The position numbers and the translations under genes are program-made. Of a stretch of DNA of 64,000 nucleotides, positions 1-11,449 are shown in pieces. How positions within the stretch are numbered: the stretch's first letter is position 1; every line of letters begins with the position of its first letter. The notes under the pieces are model-generated. The model did not search any database. It worked only from the letters and a program-made list of their open reading frames with translations, and had not been told where the DNA came from. Origin of the DNA: Primulina eburnea (Eukaryota; Streptophyta; Magnoliopsida; Lamiales; Gesneriaceae); assembly GCF_022965805.1 (NCBI RefSeq), contig NC_133101.1, forward strand, positions 10,081,069 through 10,145,068, written 5' to 3'.

Positions 1-2
1 CC

Positions 3-104
3 GCATACCCGCCACCCTTCCAGTTTCAGTATCATTATCCTATACCCCCAGCTGCTGACGAGGGAGTTGCACCGCCTGAGCATGAAGAGGAGGAGGATTT
101 CTGA
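3..104 (+). CDS. 3' end of a retrotransposon ORF (partial)
   Basis: An open frame runs from the window edge to a TGA at 102-104. Its last 33 residues are proline- and glutamine-rich and end in an acidic tail (HEEEEDF). It is followed by a long non-coding stretch, a purine tract and an LTR, so it reads as the last ORF of a Ty3/gypsy-type element whose body lies left of the window. No domain can be recognised in so short a piece. It could also be a gag or an env-like tail. Confidence 0.35.
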   Translation, partial: AYPPPFQFQYHYPIPPAADEGVAPPEHEEEEDF

Positions 105-1388
105 TGAGGGGAGTTTATTGTTTCCCCTTTCTTTTTATTTATTCTGTCGTTGCATTTGCATTCATGAGTTTTTTTTTTTTTTTTTTTTTTAGTTTTTAGT
201 GTGTGTTTCGTTTTGTGCATTGAGGACATTGCACAACTCTAGTATGAGGGGGTGGGTAGATTGTTTTGGTTGTTTAGTCAATTGGTTATTGTTTTGATTG
301 TTTAGTTAATTGGTTTAGTTTCGTTGCATTTCTTTTGTTGGGTGTCGTTTATGGTGAGAAGACATCGTTTATGAGCCAATGATGATTTGAATTGATAGTT
401 TACAAAAGTGTTGATTGGATCACGTCGTGAATGATACTCTTGATTGTTAAAGCATGAATTTTGGTACAACATTTGAACCTTTTGAGCACACATGTGTGGG
501 GACTAGAACGTTGTAGGAATAATGGTGAAATTTGAAAGTTTTGTGTGGCTAACTTGAAAGGCACCATTTATGAGTTGATTTGGCATGTAAACCCGTGAAA
601 ATAAGTCGCTAGTTGGGACCTTGAATGAAAAAATTTGATTTGCCTTGAACTTTACATTTACCTCTTTTCCATTGCACTGAATTACAATGTCATACTCCTA
701 ACCAGCTGTGATCCAAAGTATTATATTCTTAGCTTAGGGAGTACATGTGTGAAAATTGTGCAATTAAAAAAAAACAGAAAAAGAAAGAAAAAAAGAAGGA
801 GATGTAAAGTGAGGGGGAGCCGAAATAAAAGGAATGAAATTCTATTCCTAGGCTAAAAGTTGGAGATGTAAGGAGACGAGGAAAGTCAGACGAAAAGTCT
901 TGACGATTGCACAATGAAAATGATCGGTGTACTCCCAACTTTTAGCCACTTGAGCTTATTTTCCTTCTTTTTGACACCCTTATCTATGCTTAAAAGCTGA
1001 ATAAAGTTCAATTTGTGGCTAGTGATGAATAGACACGGGGATGCATGCTAGTGAGACTTGTATTGAAGTGTTAATTGAGTGACTCGCATGATTTGATAAT
1101 TGATCTATTTGAAGTACGAATGACTAGACCCATCATGACACACACACACGTTCAAATTAGTGTCGAAATTTATGTATAGATGAGAATGAGTATTCGGTTG
1201 CGATTTGACTTGATTGGTAGTGGGAAAGTAAACTGAGGCATGAACATAAACATTGTTAACTCACCATTGACATTTACTCGTGTTAGTTATTTCTTGTTTG
1301 AGTAATGTTGTGGTTGTTGAGTTTGTTTAGTATCTCGTGCTTTAACCTATTTTACTCGAGGGCGAGCAAAAGGTTAGTATGAGGGGGT
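105..1388 (+). other. Non-coding 3' region of LTR retrotransposon with polypurine tract
   Basis: No convincing ORF. A phrase near 218-250 (TTGAGGACATTGCACAAC, then TATGAGGGGG) resembles the spacer after gag/pol in Athila/Tat-like plant Ty3 elements. A second purine-rich TATGAGGGGGT at 1378-1388 directly abuts the LTR start and is a good polypurine tract for plus-strand priming. T-rich and A-rich runs (170-190, 765-800) give several short spurious ORFs. Confidence 0.5.
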
Positions 1389-2827
1389 TGATAGGACTCG
1401 TTTTTACGTGTTTTTAGTGTTGTTTTCGAGTCGCATTCATGCATCACATTAGTTTGTTTTAGTTTAATTTAGCATTTTTCTATCATTATTTAGCATATGG
1501 CTGATCTCGTGTATTTTGTGGTTGTTTTGTAGGAATTGGACCGAAAAGTGGGATTTTATTTGGCAAAGCAGCGAAAAGATCTCGCTAGGGCGGTCAAAAG
1601 TGACCGCCCCAGCGAGCATTTTAATTTGGTCGAGCAGTTGTTGCGCGAGTGTCTCGCTAGGGCGGTCAAAAGTGACCGCCCCAGCGAGAATGTTGGTCTA
1701 GCCGAGGAGTTTCTGCGTGAACCTCTCGCTAGGGCGGTCCAAAGTGACCGCCCCAGCGAGACCATGGACATAGCCGATGATTTTAATTCGAGAACCACTC
1801 GCCCCAGCGGTCAAAAGTAATCGCCCTAGCGAGCTGCGAGATTTGAAAAGATATGTTTCCTTTTTTTTGGACTCTATTCTACACCATAGACCTAATACAC
1901 GAGAGAGGCGGCGTTTTGGGCGATTTTTCATCACTTTCATCAGATTTTCTTGGAGAAAAGGCGAGGAGCAAAGGAGATTTCGAAGACCTCGAGATTTCCA
2001 CGCGTGGTGGCCGTCATCCGTCGTCATCTTTAGTATTTTCATTATTCAGTTTTTATTTCTCAGATTGTTGTTGGTTTTTATTATGAATTTTAGTGGCTAA
2101 ACTCTAGATTTGTTGGGATTTGAGGGGATCCTACCCCGTACTCGTTGTTCAACATTATTGCTCGACGTTTCTATGAGTGATTTGTTTATGCTTTTGTGCT
2201 TTCTTATTTCAATTGAAGTCTAGCTAACTTCCTTTGATTATTTCATGTTGTTGATGATTTCGATAGAATAATTGACAATAGGATCGAATAGTATAGACCA
2301 CGGATTTACAATTTTAGTAGATATACGGAATTGGATACGTGTCGATAGTGATAATTCACCCGGATGAAAGCTAGTGGATTCCATAGAACGTAATGCAATC
2401 GTGAACTGTTAAATAATTGAGGATACTTGATTACTGCATGTTTATGATTAGTATTAATATAGCTCGACAGAGTATATTAATTAGTCTATGGAATTCCGTC
2501 GAATGCACGAGTAAAAGTCGAGTATAATTATTTGAACACGAGCGGTAGGTGAACTGATTATTCCCAACAAATTCGTTTCTCATTTGATTTTAATCCAATT
2601 TAATCATTGATTTCTTGATTGCTTTTTCTTGCACTTTAATTATTTTAGTTATTAAATTCACTTTAGTTTAATCACCAACTCAATCTATCGTTGCTAAAGA
2701 AATTTACTTGGAAATAAAGATATTGTAACGCAGTCCTTGTGGAACGATACTCGTATTCACTTACGTTTATTATAACTTGACTATCGTGCACTTGCGATAT
2801 TTAAATCGAGCTTTTAATTATACAACA
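1389..2827 (+). mobile_element. LTR of a Ty3/gypsy (Athila/Tat-like) retrotransposon
   Basis: The segment starts TGATAGGACTCG right after a polypurine tract and ends in TACAACA, giving TG...CA ends and a length near 1.44 kb, typical of Athila/Tat LTRs. The bases after the end (AATTTTGG then GACTA) look like a shortened form of the primer-binding area that follows a 5' LTR in this group. The copy may therefore be a 3' LTR whose flank was rearranged, or the middle LTR of a tandem structure. No partner LTR is in the window. It carries a hairpin array at 1581-1833. Confidence 0.55.
1581..1833. repeat. Four 36-bp hairpins at a 72-bp period
   Basis: Three identical or near-identical 36-bp palindromes start at 1581, 1653 and 1725. 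A fourth, diverged copy starts at 1798. Each has arms CTCGCTAGGGCGGTCA and TGACCGCCCCAGCGAG around a four-base centre, so it can fold as a nearly perfect stem. The 36-bp sequence between units is not conserved. Read as protein the array gives LARAVKSDRPSE repeats, but it sits in an LTR and is probably not translated. Confidence 0.9.
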
Positions 2828-2835
2828 AATTTTGG

Positions 2836-4116
2836 GACTATTCACTGTGCAAGTTTTGCTCGATCATGAACCCACGTCTAGCTGTATCCCTGAACCATTG
2901 AGGGTCACACAAGCACTGGATCGTTTGTTCCCGTTGAGAAAATAAAATTCAAGGTGTTTAATTTATATTATTATAGTAAATTCAAGGAGTTGAATTTATG
3001 ATAATTAAATTTTGAGAGAATAAATTCAAGGAGTTGAATTTATAAAATCTTGAGAATTTAATTTATTAAACTCAAAAGTTGAGTTTATTAAATATTAAAT
3101 TTTGGAGGTGATAAAATTCAAGGAGTTGAATGTATAATAAATTCAAACGTTGAATTTATAATAGATTTAATTTATTAAGCTCAAAAGTTGAGTTTATTAA
3201 ATATTAAATTAAAATTGGTGGGAAGTATGTTTAAGGCTTGTAGGAGTACAAGTCTAATATACTAAATAAATGGTCTTTGATTAATTAATTAAACTAGTTG
3301 GACTAGGCCAATTAATTAATCAAGTCCATTAATGTTAATTATGATTATTAGGTTATGACTTAATTATAAAAAGAAATAATCAAGCCATAACCTTATCCAC
3401 CACAAGACACCAATTTTTGAGAGTTGAGAATAGGAATTCAAAAGACTTTCGGCTATGAGATAGCATGCAATTTTAGAATCTTTTATTGACTTAATTAATT
3501 AGATTAATTAAGTTAAGAAATGCTTAGAAAATAATAATGATGATTTTGATTTTTAATTTGGAGATAATCATCCGAAAGTTTTTTTTCTTCCAACAAACAT
3601 AATCCTCCAAATATATTTAGTTTACTTAATTAATTAGATTAATTAAGTAAAGGATAATTAAAGAAATATCTAGATTTCTTTATTCTCAATTTTTGCATAA
3701 GATTCATTGGAGAGTTTCAAGTTTTTGCAAGACTTCTTTTCGGCTCTTCCAATTTGAAAAAAATAATTTTGTGCTCTCAAAAAGTTTTGAACAAAAAGTG
3801 TGTTCTATCTCTTCGCAAAAATCTTCTATACTTTCTAGTGTAAGGTAGAAGAGGAACAAGCAATCCGGTCGTGGACCTGATTCGAAGTAGATCGAAGAAC
3901 GTTCGTATAGATTTACAACAAGAGCTACGTCCGCTAATACCGGAGTAGTTGTTGCCAAGTGAAATTATTCACCAAAGGTATTTTCTAAACGTCCTATGAA
4001 TGTTTGATTATGAAAACCATACGAGCGTCCAAACAAATATATTTTGATTGTCAAAATAAAATAAAAATTTTAAAACTTCCGTTGTCTTTGGGCGCGTAAA
4101 AAACCGGGATCCAACA
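2836..4116 (+). mobile_element. Ty1/copia-type LTR, solo or 3', left end unclear
   Basis: The right end reads CGGGATCCAACA, a typical copia LTR terminus. The body holds the phrase GAGGGTCACACAAGCACTGG and repeated 'ATTCAAGGAGTTGAATTTAT' type short repeats (2950-3200). No primer-binding site follows, so this is a 3' or solo LTR. No matching 5-bp target duplication was found. Its left edge meets the previous LTR near 2830 and its right edge lies about 40 bases into the intron of HIPP26 copy A, so this insertion or a linked deletion removed the rest of that gene copy. Confidence 0.55.
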
Positions 4117-4158
4117 AATATATATAGTTAAAAAATACATAAAAAATGTGAGCCAAAC

Positions 4159-4242
4159 CTGAAGTTGTTTGTGTTTCTTGTTTTGCCTGGAATGACCGCC
4201 GGTGCAATCGAACATGTCCGAAAGATGATCTAAGGCACCCAT
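4159..4242 (-). pseudogene. Orphan exon 1 of a HIPP26-like gene
   Basis: Reading leftward from the ATG at 4242, 28 codons encode MGALDHLSDMFDCTGG followed by a basic HSRQNKKHKQLQ stretch. The exon ends in CAG before a GT donor, exactly as in the intact gene at 22735-22818. Three residues differ from that copy (HHKKR becomes QNKKH). About 40 bases of intron remain before the copia LTR begins at 4116. The exon with the metal-binding domain is absent from this side of the window. If transcribed it would read into the LTR, so I call it a truncated pseudogene; a second exon beyond the window cannot be excluded. Confidence 0.85.
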
Positions 4243-4312
4243 TTCTTCTTCTCTCCTTTCTTTCACTAACAAACCACCCAGTGTTTATAGGTATAAAGCA
4301 CCAAGTTACTTA

Positions 4313-5063
4313 GGCCATCTCCAACCCAAAACTCTATTTTAAAGCAACTCTACTCTGAAATAGTGTAGTTTCTGCACCAAATACAATATTCATCTCCAAC
4401 CCATCTACTTCAAATCTTACTCTAAAAAAGAATATTCTCGGAATATTCTTTTTTATTTTATTTATTTCATTTTTTATAAGTTATTAAATATATATTTTTA
4501 AAATTTAGTGATATAATTATAATTACGTGAGCAGAACGTCATCAACATGATAGCAGCACATTTGGAAAATATTTTGGTGATTTTGGAAGATCTGGATCTG
4601 GACCCGGATCCGATTTTCCAAATTATTGATGATTTAGTTTGTTTATCCTTTATTGTATTTGCATTTAAATTATCTGAATTCGAACTCGTATTTTTATTTT
4701 AACTATGTACTTGAATGTTTAAATATTATTCAATAAATTTGTGTGTTAGATGTTTAATTATAAAATTATTGTTATATATATTTGTAAATTTACAAAATTA
4801 AATATTTTAATTTTTTAATTTTATATTTAATAGATATTATCTAGTTATTAAATTAATATAATAATATCATATTATAATATAAAAATATTTATAATTTTTA
4901 ATATAAATATTTATCATTAAAAAAACAAAAAAAATAAGAAAACACTCTGCGCCATATTTGGCGCAGAGCTTCCCTCTGCGCCATTTGGCACAGAGAAGAA
5001 AGGAGCTGCACTATTTCCATTGGAGAAGCCCAAGCAGCAAAATAGCGTGAAAGATATATGCCC
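4313..5063. mobile_element. MITE 1, Tourist/PIF-Harbinger-like
   Basis: It begins GGCCATCTCCAACCC and ends ...ATATGCCC, flanked by TTA on both sides (4310-4312, 5064-5066). The intact HIPP26 copy shows the empty site (TTACTTAGTATAG near 22885-22897). AT-rich inside, no ORF. It carries a palindrome, CTCTGCGCC-ATAT-TTGGCGCAGAG, near 4944-4970. A better terminal repeat match (CATTGGAGAAGCCC) ends about 30 bases earlier, so the exact right end is uncertain. Confidence 0.7.
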
Positions 5064-5072
5064 TTAGATTAG

Positions 5073-5128
<56 letters not shown>
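5073..5128. repeat. (AT)n microsatellite
   Basis: An uninterrupted AT dinucleotide tract between MITE 1 and MITE 2, followed by a short (CA)n. At the equivalent place the intact HIPP26 copy has a much shorter TATATGTATATATG plus (TG)n. Confidence 0.95.
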
Positions 5129-5138
<10 letters not shown>

Positions 5139-5140
5139 CA

Positions 5141-5692
5141 GGCCATCTCCAACTCAAAACTCTATTTTAAAGCAATTTTATTTTAAAATAATTCAGTTTC
5201 TGCACCAAATATAATATTAATCTCCAACCCATCTACTTCAAATCTTACTCTAAAACAGAATATTCTCGGAATATTCTTTTTTATTTTATTTAATTATTTT
5301 TTTATATTAGTTATTAAATGTATATTTTTAAATTTAGTGATATAATTATAATATTTTAATATTTATATAATTAAATATTTTAATTTTTATGATTAAATGT
5401 CTGATTATTAAATAATATAATAAATAATATCTAATTATTTAAATATATATAATTATTAAATTAATATAATAATATAATATTATTATATTAATAATATTTA
5501 TAATTCATTAATATAATAATATCATATTATTATATTAATAATATTTATAATTCTTAATATAAATATTTATAATTAGAAAAAAACAAAAAAAATTAAAAAA
5601 AGAAAACTTCTCTGCGCCAAATTGGCGCATAGCTGTGACGCAAAGGAAAATGGAAGCGAAATGTTATTTTGATGCTTAAGTTGGAGATGCCC
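5141..5692. mobile_element. MITE 2, same family as MITE 1
   Basis: The left end GGCCATCTCCAACTC and right end GTTGGAGATGCCC form terminal inverted repeats. The first 130 bases and the CTGCGCCAAATTGGCGCA hairpin near the right end match MITE 1. The centre is shorter and AT-rich. Flanking trinucleotides differ (ACA and TTG), so no target duplication is visible and the flank has probably been rearranged. No ORF. Confidence 0.75.
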
Positions 5693-6028
5693 TTGCTTTG
5701 TTTTGGGACACTGGGGGTTCTCTGTTCGTATAAGCGAGAGCTTAACGTTGAAGCAAGATTGACGCGTGGAGGCAAGATATTGGGCAATGATTAGGATACG
5801 TCTGCACCGACCCGGAGACAAAAGATAAGGGAAGGTTCACGGTTCTTGGAAGTCGGATCCGGGTTGGGACCCACTCGTTTGAGTCGGTCTATCTAGTTTT
5901 CTTTGATTATCTGTCAATGTGTGAGCCATTTGAGTGTGAACGGCGCCAAAGACATTTGACTAAAATTTTTATTATATCTTCCCAAATTTAATAGCCTTTA
6001 TTTAATTCATGTTTCCGGTAAGTAAATA

Positions 6029-6211
6029 GGCAAAAATTTGTGTGAAACGGTCTCATGGGTCGTATTTGTGAGACGGATCTCTTATTTGGGTCACCCATGA
6101 AAAAATATTACTTTTTATGCTAAGAGTATTACTTTTTATTGTGAATATGGATAGGGTTGACCCGTCTCACGGATTATAACCCGTGAGACGGTCTCACATG
6201 AGACTCATTCC
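6029..6211. mobile_element. Short palindromic MITE, hAT-like, 8-bp TSD
   Basis: The core TGTGAAACGGTCTCATGGGTC and its mirrored end CCCGTGAGACGGTCTCACA make terminal inverted repeats. It is flanked by AGTAAATA at 6021-6028 and 6212-6219, an 8-bp duplication as made by hAT transposases. The intact HIPP26 promoter lacks the element (CTGTAAATGGCGGG near 23290). Related copies in the window are at 17090, 58165 and 60640. Confidence 0.8.
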
Positions 6212-7619
6212 AGTAAATAAATGGTGGGTCAACAGTTGGGACCTGAATTATGACCCGTTTAAACACGTACAGCTTCCATGAATAATCCATTCTCTCTTTG
6301 GATCTCAATAATTTAAATTAATTTGGACCATAAGAACTCAACTCATTTAATTAATTAATTGATGATGATTTCAATCTTAGAACCCTTATACCTATATTTC
6401 CAAGACATTGTAACGATGAAAACTTTGACACATTTGTGGTTAATGTGAAATTTGTTATCATTTTCATTCGTCTCAAATATATAGTTCAGTTTTTATCTTG
6501 AGATGCATTTTTCTTTATTTTCCAGCTAATATAAATCTTGGAAAACATGCAAAAAAATTTGGATGAATTAAATAAAAACAAAATAGAAAATTTGTTTGTA
6601 AACTCAGTGAATATTCATAGAAGCTTGTGACAAAGAATAAGCTCTATGTTTTGTGTGAAATAATTATTTAAGCATAAACGAATAGGCAAGGAAAGAAAAG
6701 AGAACGATCGAATAAAGAATGTGTTCGGATTGCACATCATTTGACTTATGAGTATGGAGTATATGGTAGCATTTGATTTGATAAAGTATAATAATAAATT
6801 TGATAGTTTGAAAATATTATTTATTTAATTTAAGAGATATAATATATACATATACGCCCTTTGTTTTTTTTAATGTTATATGTCCTTATTGAATCAATTG
6901 TTTACTCGTAGTCGCTATCTTTTGATGAGAACTGAGTAAATCTTCTGACTAATTTAGTATATTATAAATCGCGCTAGCGAGTTAAACTGTACTCGACAAA
7001 TTATGTACGATAGGACCGCCATAAAAAGTTTTGGGAAGGAGAATCGAATGTATGTGAACTTTCCGGGGAAAAAGGGAAGAAAGAAAAGTTTGTGAACCGA
7101 AGCCCAAACCTTAAAATCTTAAAAAACAATCAAACATGGGCTCCAATAAGAACGACAAACTTCGATACATGAGGCCCAAAAAGCTACAGCCCAGATTGTC
7201 AAGGCAAAATTAAATTTATTTAGATAATACAAAATTTAAGAACTATGAAGTCCCCCTAGCTTCATTCTGGAAAAAAGAAGAAGATATCTTACAAGTTATG
7301 ATATAAATTGTTCAAGGGGCTGGAAAATTAATGGTTTTGCAATGATATAGTTTAATGAGAAAACATCAGAGACAAACTAAAAATATATTGGATAAACAAT
7401 AATTTAAATTATCGAATTTGTTTTATTACCAAATACACATACATTCGATGAAATCGAATACAAATTCAAATTCATCAATTCAACTAGGCTCATATAAACC
7501 GAATTAGAAATTATTATCATCATTCATGCCTTTTTTTGTGAAAATAAAATATTGCCATAAACTAAGATAATAAGTCTTCATGTGCTAAGATGTTAGAAAA
7601 CCAAATAGGACAACTATTA

Positions 7620-8378
7620 GGCCATCTCCAACCCATATCCTCTATTTTTCATCCTCTATCCTCTAAAATAGAGATCCGTGATCTCTATTTTTAAAAACCT
7701 TCTCCAACCCATATCCTCTAAATATATTACAAAATACTCTAACTTTTTTTCATTTTCAAAAACACACCCATATAATTATATAATTACATAATGTATTATA
7801 TAACCGAACTTAATTAATTCGATAAACATAATACAATAAAACATGATTATTATTTTAAAAAAACACACATATAATTATATAATTACATAATGTATTATAT
7901 AACCGAACTTAATTAATTCGATAAACATAATACAATAAAACATGATTATAATCTAATAAATTATGTTATTAATTTTTGTAATCATTATCTTGTTTATTAT
8001 TTCCATTTCATGATTATTATAAACAATAAACTTATAATTAATTCATGAAAATAATAAAACAAGTAAAATAAATTAACTAAGTATAAAAATTATTTAACAT
8101 TAAAATTAATAAATTAAATAATTTGAAATATAATAATATAAAATAGAGCAAAACAAATACATAAAAATACAAAAAGACTATTTTGCAATTGTTACGATGT
8201 CATTTCAGTAATTATTTCACACTCCTTTTCAATCCTCTATATGAACAGTGATACTCCATAAATAGAGGATCACTATTGCATACTCTAAAATGGAGGAAAC
8301 AAATAGAGTACGGTTGGAGAAGATTTCGTCCTCCATAATGGAGGAATCCTCCATTATGGAGGACGGTTGGAGATGCCC
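7620..8378. mobile_element. MITE 3, Tourist/PIF-Harbinger-like with TTA TSD
   Basis: Terminal inverted repeats GGCCATCTCCAACC and GGTTGGAGATGCCC are flanked by TTA at 7617-7619 and 8379-8381. The left half holds a 98-bp tandem duplication (7762-7859 and 7860-7957). The right end holds nested CCTCCATTATGGAGGA hairpins. No transposase ORF. The corresponding region of copy C (near 51060) lacks it. Confidence 0.85.
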
Positions 8379-8399
8379 TTACAATTCCATTCAATAATC

Positions 8400-8402
<3 letters not shown>

Positions 8403-8466
<64 letters not shown>
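8403..8466. repeat. (AT)n microsatellite
   Basis: About 64 bases of pure AT repeat just right of MITE 3. It generates long meaningless Tyr-Ile ORFs on both strands. Confidence 0.95.
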
Positions 8467-8469
<3 letters not shown>

Positions 8470-8559
8470 CATTCATTGAATTTCGTTACTTCAAAGTTTT
8501 CATCAATATACATAATACCAATATAGGTGCATCAACCCAACTCGAGGACATACTTGTGT

Positions 8560-9510
8560 AACAGAGTAGTTCCAGAAAAATAGGCATAACTATCTCGATT
8601 CTTAATGGAATTAAACGATTTTGGTTTCATTTTGAAGATACTCATAGATCTACAACTTTTATTTGAACCAAAATTCTAAAATCCTAGTGCACACAGCTCA
8701 TATTCCCGAAATAAAATAGGTTTGCATCCCAACTCAAATACAAACTAACTGATTGAAATTTGATTATTTCAGTGATCAAAGAAAACCGACACAGAGCACT
8801 GCAAGTATACTTAGATCATAACTACAAATTCTCAATGAATAAATCGCAGCAACCTGAAAACAAATACATTATACCACAAATCTCAACCTTGAACCAAAAT
8901 GAATCGAAGTGCTTAAAATTTGAATCCTAAAAATTGGTATACCTTCAAAAAACTCCTGGGCTACAAAATAAAGTTGGAAATGAGATCTTCAAGCCCTAAA
9001 GTACACCAGAAAATGAGGAGAAAAGCTGGAATCCACGAGTATCTCGGTCCCTTCCACACGCAGAAAAACAACAAACTGATAAAGTTTCGTGCAGATAGAA
9101 ACAAACATACAAAACAACGATTCAAGGCTTAGATCGAAGCTACAGGTGTGAGGAAAAAAACCCTTCAAGAATTTTTGAGTTTCGAAATTGGACGAAGAAA
9201 TTATGACAATTCTTCTATTGCTGATACAATAGCGACAAGAAAAGGGGTTGGGGATGTGTTTTCTTCTTTAATTGGAATGAATAATGCGTGTACGTATATG
9301 TATTATTTTTATTTACAAATAATAGTAATGTGTGCCAATTTATCCCCATTTTGCATTTATTATGTTCTCGTGTGAACTCAGGTTTTCTAAAATACATATT
9401 TTTAACACACTTTCTAAATTTATTTGACATAATTAATTATTTTAATTAATCAAATCAATAATTATATTAATTATACCAAATTATCAGATAATTATTTATA
9501 AGATCTTACA
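8560..9510 (-). mobile_element. Left (3') LTR of a deleted Ty3/gypsy chromovirus
   Basis: The part 9147-9510 is repeated at 11478-12736 (once the Cassandra insert is removed), starting TGTG(A/G)GG and ending CTTACA. Similarity extends a little left of 9147 (CGAAGCTACAGG versus CAAAGTTACGGA), so the full LTR probably runs back to about 8560. The gypsy pol remnant lies between the repeats in minus orientation, making this the 3' LTR. No ORF of note. The exact left end and the TSD were not found. Confidence 0.6.
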
Positions 9511-9639
9511 TTTCTCCATCCCTTGAAACAAATATTATCCTTGAAATTTCTATTTATACACATACATCTTACACACTATACGAATAGAACAAGCCAATAC
9601 TAAAAATCAAACAAATATGGGTAAGATGCTCTCATCTTC

Positions 9640-11445
9640 TCCTCTATCTCCTAAGTTGATTCTTCTACTCCATGACTTGACCATTGTACTCGAATAAGTG
9701 GTATAACTTTATTACGAAGAACATTATCTTTGCAGTCTAAGATGCAAACCGGATACTCAGTATACGATGGAGAGGGATCAAGTTCAATCTCATCAAGTTG
9801 AATCACATGAGACGAATCGGGCTCATACTTATATAACATAGACACATGAAACACATCGTGTATGCCAAACGACTGTGGCAACTTTAACCGATAAGCGCAA
9901 GTCTCGATACGCTCAACAATCTCATAAAGGCCAACATATCTTGTTGACAACTTATTTCTCATACCAAAACGAACAATACCCCTAAACGGTGAGATATTTA
10001 GAAACAAAAAATCTCCAACTTGAAATTATAGATGTCGACGACGTTTACTTTCATAACTTTCCTGACGATCTTGGGAAGACTTTGTCATGTATTTCTTGAA
10101 CAATCTAATGTATTTCTTGAACAATCTCAGGTCCAGTCAAATGCTTTTCATCAAACTCATCCCAAAAAAAATACGATCGATATCGTCTGCCATACAAGGT
10201 ATCAAAAGGATTCGTACCAATAATCACTTGAAAACTGTTATCATAAGAATATTTCACTAATGAAATCGAAATGACGAGATGTACGAGACAATTGAGTGAC
10301 AAAATCCATAGCCATGTGTTCCTAGTTCCACCGAGGAACTTCAAGACTGTGTAACAATCCTCCTAGTCTCATATGTTCTGTCTTGACTTGCTGACAGACT
10401 ATACAACGAGATACAAACTCAGCCACATCATTTTTTATTTTTTTCACCAAAATCTAGGTCTTGGAATATGTTAGATTTTCCTACCTCCAGAGTGGATACT
10501 ATAACGAGTGCAATGAGCTTCTATAAAGATAGTTATACGCAATTCAGAACTATCATGAACAACCAATCTTCCATTCAAACGAAGAAAATCATCTGGATAA
10601 ATTGTGAATGCAGATTGATGTCCTTGAGACATTAATCATAACATTTCTGAACTCGGTCATTAGATTTTTAAACTGACTTAACAATCTGAATCAACTTTAG
10701 TTCAATAGAGATCTGAGACACACAAATGACATTTCCTTGAATCTGAAAATCCAAACCAGAAGTGCAAATATCCTCACGCTACTGAGAAACATGAATAAAA
10801 GATAAATTAACATAAAAAAGATTTACGAATCAAAGCATCATCAATGAGGTTCACTTTTCCTAGTTGGTATTGGATATCAAAATCATAATCTTTCAAAAGA
10901 TCCATCCAACACATCGGTCTCATATTCAAATTTGATTGAGAGAAAATGTAATTCAAAATTTTATGATATGAATAAATTACAAATTACTCGCAAAAGAGAT
11001 AATGCCTCCAAATCTTGAGTGCAAAGACAATATTAGCCAATTCCAAGTCATAGACATGATATCTAGATTCATGCGGTTTCAACTGAAGAGAACCATAGGA
11101 TACAACTCGGCATTGTTGCATTAGAACACAACCTAGACCTCGACTTGATGCATCAATGCAGACAACAAATCCTCATGAACTATTTGGAATGATGAGAACT
11201 GATGCAGAAGTCAATTTCTCATTCAATTCAACAAAACTTGACTAACATTCACTAGAGTGAATATCTGATTTTAATGAGTCAACTGAGTGAAAAGTTTAGC
11301 AATTTTTGAAAAAATTCAATGAATCTATTCTAATAATCAGCTAAATCCATGAAACTGTGAATCTCTGGCACACTGATCAGTATTGCCTTCAAAATTGCTT
11401 CCACTTTACTTGGGTAAATAGAAATACCATGTTGAAAGAAAAAAA
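9640..11445 (-). pseudogene. Ty3/gypsy pol remnant (RT end, RNase H, integrase)
   Basis: Reading leftward from 11445, broken frames show the end of a reverse transcriptase with a SVPEIHSFMDLADY-like motif near 11360. RNase H follows, with [14 protein letters not shown] and [19 protein letters not shown] near 11000-11170. Next is an integrase core fragment, NPFDTLYGRRYRSYFFWDEF (10105-10344). Last is the integrase C-terminal part with FGIHDVFHVSMLYKY (9651-10007). Order and motifs fit a chromovirus-type Ty3/gypsy pol. Gag, protease and the catalytic RT motif are missing: the RT end runs almost directly into the right LTR. Many stops and frameshifts make it non-functional. Confidence 0.85.
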
Positions 11446-11449
11446 AAGT

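Larger units (their letters stand above)
4117..8536. other. Duplicated HIPP26 upstream segment, copy A
   Basis: From 4117 the sequence matches the intact HIPP26 locus (22695-23690): intron start, exon 1, 5' leader, the block with CGCGTGGAGGCA, the DRE and ABRE-like motifs, and the AAGCTTGTGACA block up to about 6697. From about 6697 on it matches 50097-51180 instead, up to GGTGCATCA near 8536. Copy A thus joins in one piece what is separated by 26 kb further right. It has been enlarged by four MITEs and an (AT)n tract. Confidence 0.85.

Noticed and set aside
1536..1820. 94-codon ORF with LARAVKSDRPSE repeats
   Set aside because: It lies in an LTR and its repetition follows from a 36-bp palindrome; the opposite strand is equally open. 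No start context or domain.
8212..8561. Tyr-Ile repeat proteins on both strands
   Set aside because: Direct translation of an (AT)n microsatellite.
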